From the NCBI GenBank assembly GCA_964455935.1, contig CAYVZU010000037.1, positions 1 to 30,304 of the forward strand: DNA of 30,304 bases. Direction: 5' to 3'. Position numbers and translations under genes: made by a program. The DNA comes from CAYVZU01 sp964455935. Lineage in GTDB: Bacteria > Fibrobacterota > CAYVZU01. The notes beneath the pieces are model-generated. The model was given only the letters and a program-made list of their open reading frames with translations, searched no databases and was not told the origin of the DNA. Shown in pieces: positions 29,558 through 30,304 of this stretch. Position 1 is the first letter of the stretch. Each line of letters begins with the position of its first letter.

Positions 29558-30304
29558 TCAGGTGGCCACGGACAGCTTTTGCAGGTCCTTTGCCGTGTGG
29601 AGGATCGAGAGGAAAGCCGTTTCCATCGAAGAAGGCGGCATGTAGATGCCGCTATCCAAATAGCGCCGAAAGCGCCTTCGGAAAAGAGATTGGTCCTGCG
29701 TACGCGCATCTGAGAAACTCAGAACCGGGCCTGGTGTGCAGAACAAGGTAAACATCGATCCGAGGTGATTGATGGTACCGCGTCCCATGGCCCGCCACTC
29801 TTGCGCAAACTCACTTAAAAGGGCATCCATTCTGCCATAGTTTTCCGGGTGTTGCATCAGATATTCGATCGTTGCTGTTCCGGCGGAAATGGCAACGGGA
29901 TTCCCCGAAAGAGTGCCGGCTTGATAAACATCTCCGTCCGGCACAAGATGGCGCATGATATCTTTACGGCCGCCAACCGCGCCAACGGGAAAGCCCCCTC
30001 CCAGAATTTTCCCAAGCGTGGTGAGATCGGGCGTAACGCCAAACCGTTCCTGCGCTCCGCCTAAGCCAAGCCGGAACCCGGTAACGACCTCGTCAAAGAT
30101 CAGCAAAATTCCGGTCCGGCGCGTCAAGCGTCGAACCTCCTTCAAGAACCCAGGATTGGGCAGAACCAACCCCATGTTTGCGGGTACCGGTTCCATAATC
30201 ACGGCCGCCAGAGTATTACGGTGTTTTTCCACCGTCTTCTCCAGAACCGCCGGATCGTTAAATGGAATCGAGAGAGTGCATTGGGCCAAGCCATTGGGTA
30301 TGCT
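29558..30304 (-). CDS. hemL: Glutamate-1-semialdehyde 2,1-aminomutase, C-terminal part (runs off the window)
   Basis: The frame stays open to the right edge, so this is the C-terminal 248 residues of a protein that is normally about 425-430 residues. HemL is a PLP enzyme that turns glutamate-1-semialdehyde into 5-aminolevulinate for tetrapyrrole synthesis. Motifs seen are VIMEPVPANMGLV, LLIFDEVVTGFR (PLP-binding Asp), TTLGKILGGGFPVGAVGG (the PLP Lys), YQAGTLSGNPVA and a C-terminal SGIYMPPSSMETAFLS. All are characteristic of HemL. The C-terminus is complete. Convergent with cysK. Confidence 0.93.
   Translation of the reverse strand, partial: SIPNGLAQCTLSIPFNDPAVLEKTVEKHRNTLAAVIMEPVPANMGLVLPNPGFLKEVRRLTRRTGILLIFDEVVTGFRLGLGGAQERFGVTPDLTTLGKILGGGFPVGAVGGRKDIMRHLVPDGDVYQAGTLSGNPVAISAGTATIEYLMQHPENYGRMDALLSEFAQEWRAMGRGTINHLGSMFTLFCTPGPVLSFSDARTQDQSLFRRRFRRYLDSGIYMPPSSMETAFLSILHTAKDLQKLSVAT

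Overview
The window looks like a chromosomal segment from a Gram-negative bacterium of moderate GC. The evidence is outer-membrane beta-barrels, lipoboxes, a TolC-type channel, an RND pump and sigma-54 promoters with an NtrC-family activator. I cannot place the phylum; the long CusA type and the Cupriavidus-like HoxF fit several poorly sampled lineages. Almost every gene has a good Shine-Dalgarno site, and GTG and TTG starts are common. No rRNA, tRNA, CRISPR array, insertion sequence or phage gene was found.

Layout. (1) 1-3.43 kb is a scrappy region. It has a Cys/aromatic-rich lipoprotein, a YajD-like HNH protein and an intact fatty-acid desaturase, mixed with C-terminal remnants of an outer-membrane protein (weak), a creatininase, a histidine kinase and an FAD-dependent (phytoene desaturase-like) oxidoreductase. 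(2) 3.4-9.3 kb on the minus strand is an operon for a group 3d NAD-linked [NiFe] hydrogenase: ferritin-like protein, hoxF, hoxU, hoxY, hoxH and hoxW. It is preceded by a well-spaced sigma-54 promoter. (3) 9.4-11.8 kb on the minus strand is a membrane histidine kinase and an NtrC-family response regulator. (4) 11.9-15.1 kb on the plus strand is a methyltransferase behind a second sigma-54 promoter, a Met-rich lipoprotein, a small Cys/His protein, a frameshifted YHS-domain gene and an orphan histidine kinase with a His-rich periplasmic loop. (5) 15.4-17.3 kb on the minus strand is a periplasmic/outer-membrane set with a protein that is about 26% Met. (6) 17.7-28.6 kb on the plus strand is a Cus-type metal efflux operon (TolC, CusB with two metal-binding motifs, a long CusA) behind a third sigma-54 promoter. 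It continues into a YHS copper-type protein, a large barrel, a lipoprotein and a broken paralogue of the barrel. (7) The right end has cysK converging on a partial hemL.

How it works together. The main regulatory signal is that the methyltransferase promoter and the efflux promoter carry almost the same -24/-12 element. Each has two dyad sites upstream, 31 bp apart and at the same distance from the promoter to within 1 bp. The window encodes one sigma-54 activator with a membrane kinase, right beside one of these promoters. The simplest inference is a ZraSR-like envelope/metal-stress regulon covering a Cu/Ag-type efflux pump and an unusually large set of Met-, His- and Cys-rich envelope proteins. 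The hydrogenase operon also has a sigma-54 promoter, but without the same dyad layout, so whether this regulator controls it is open.
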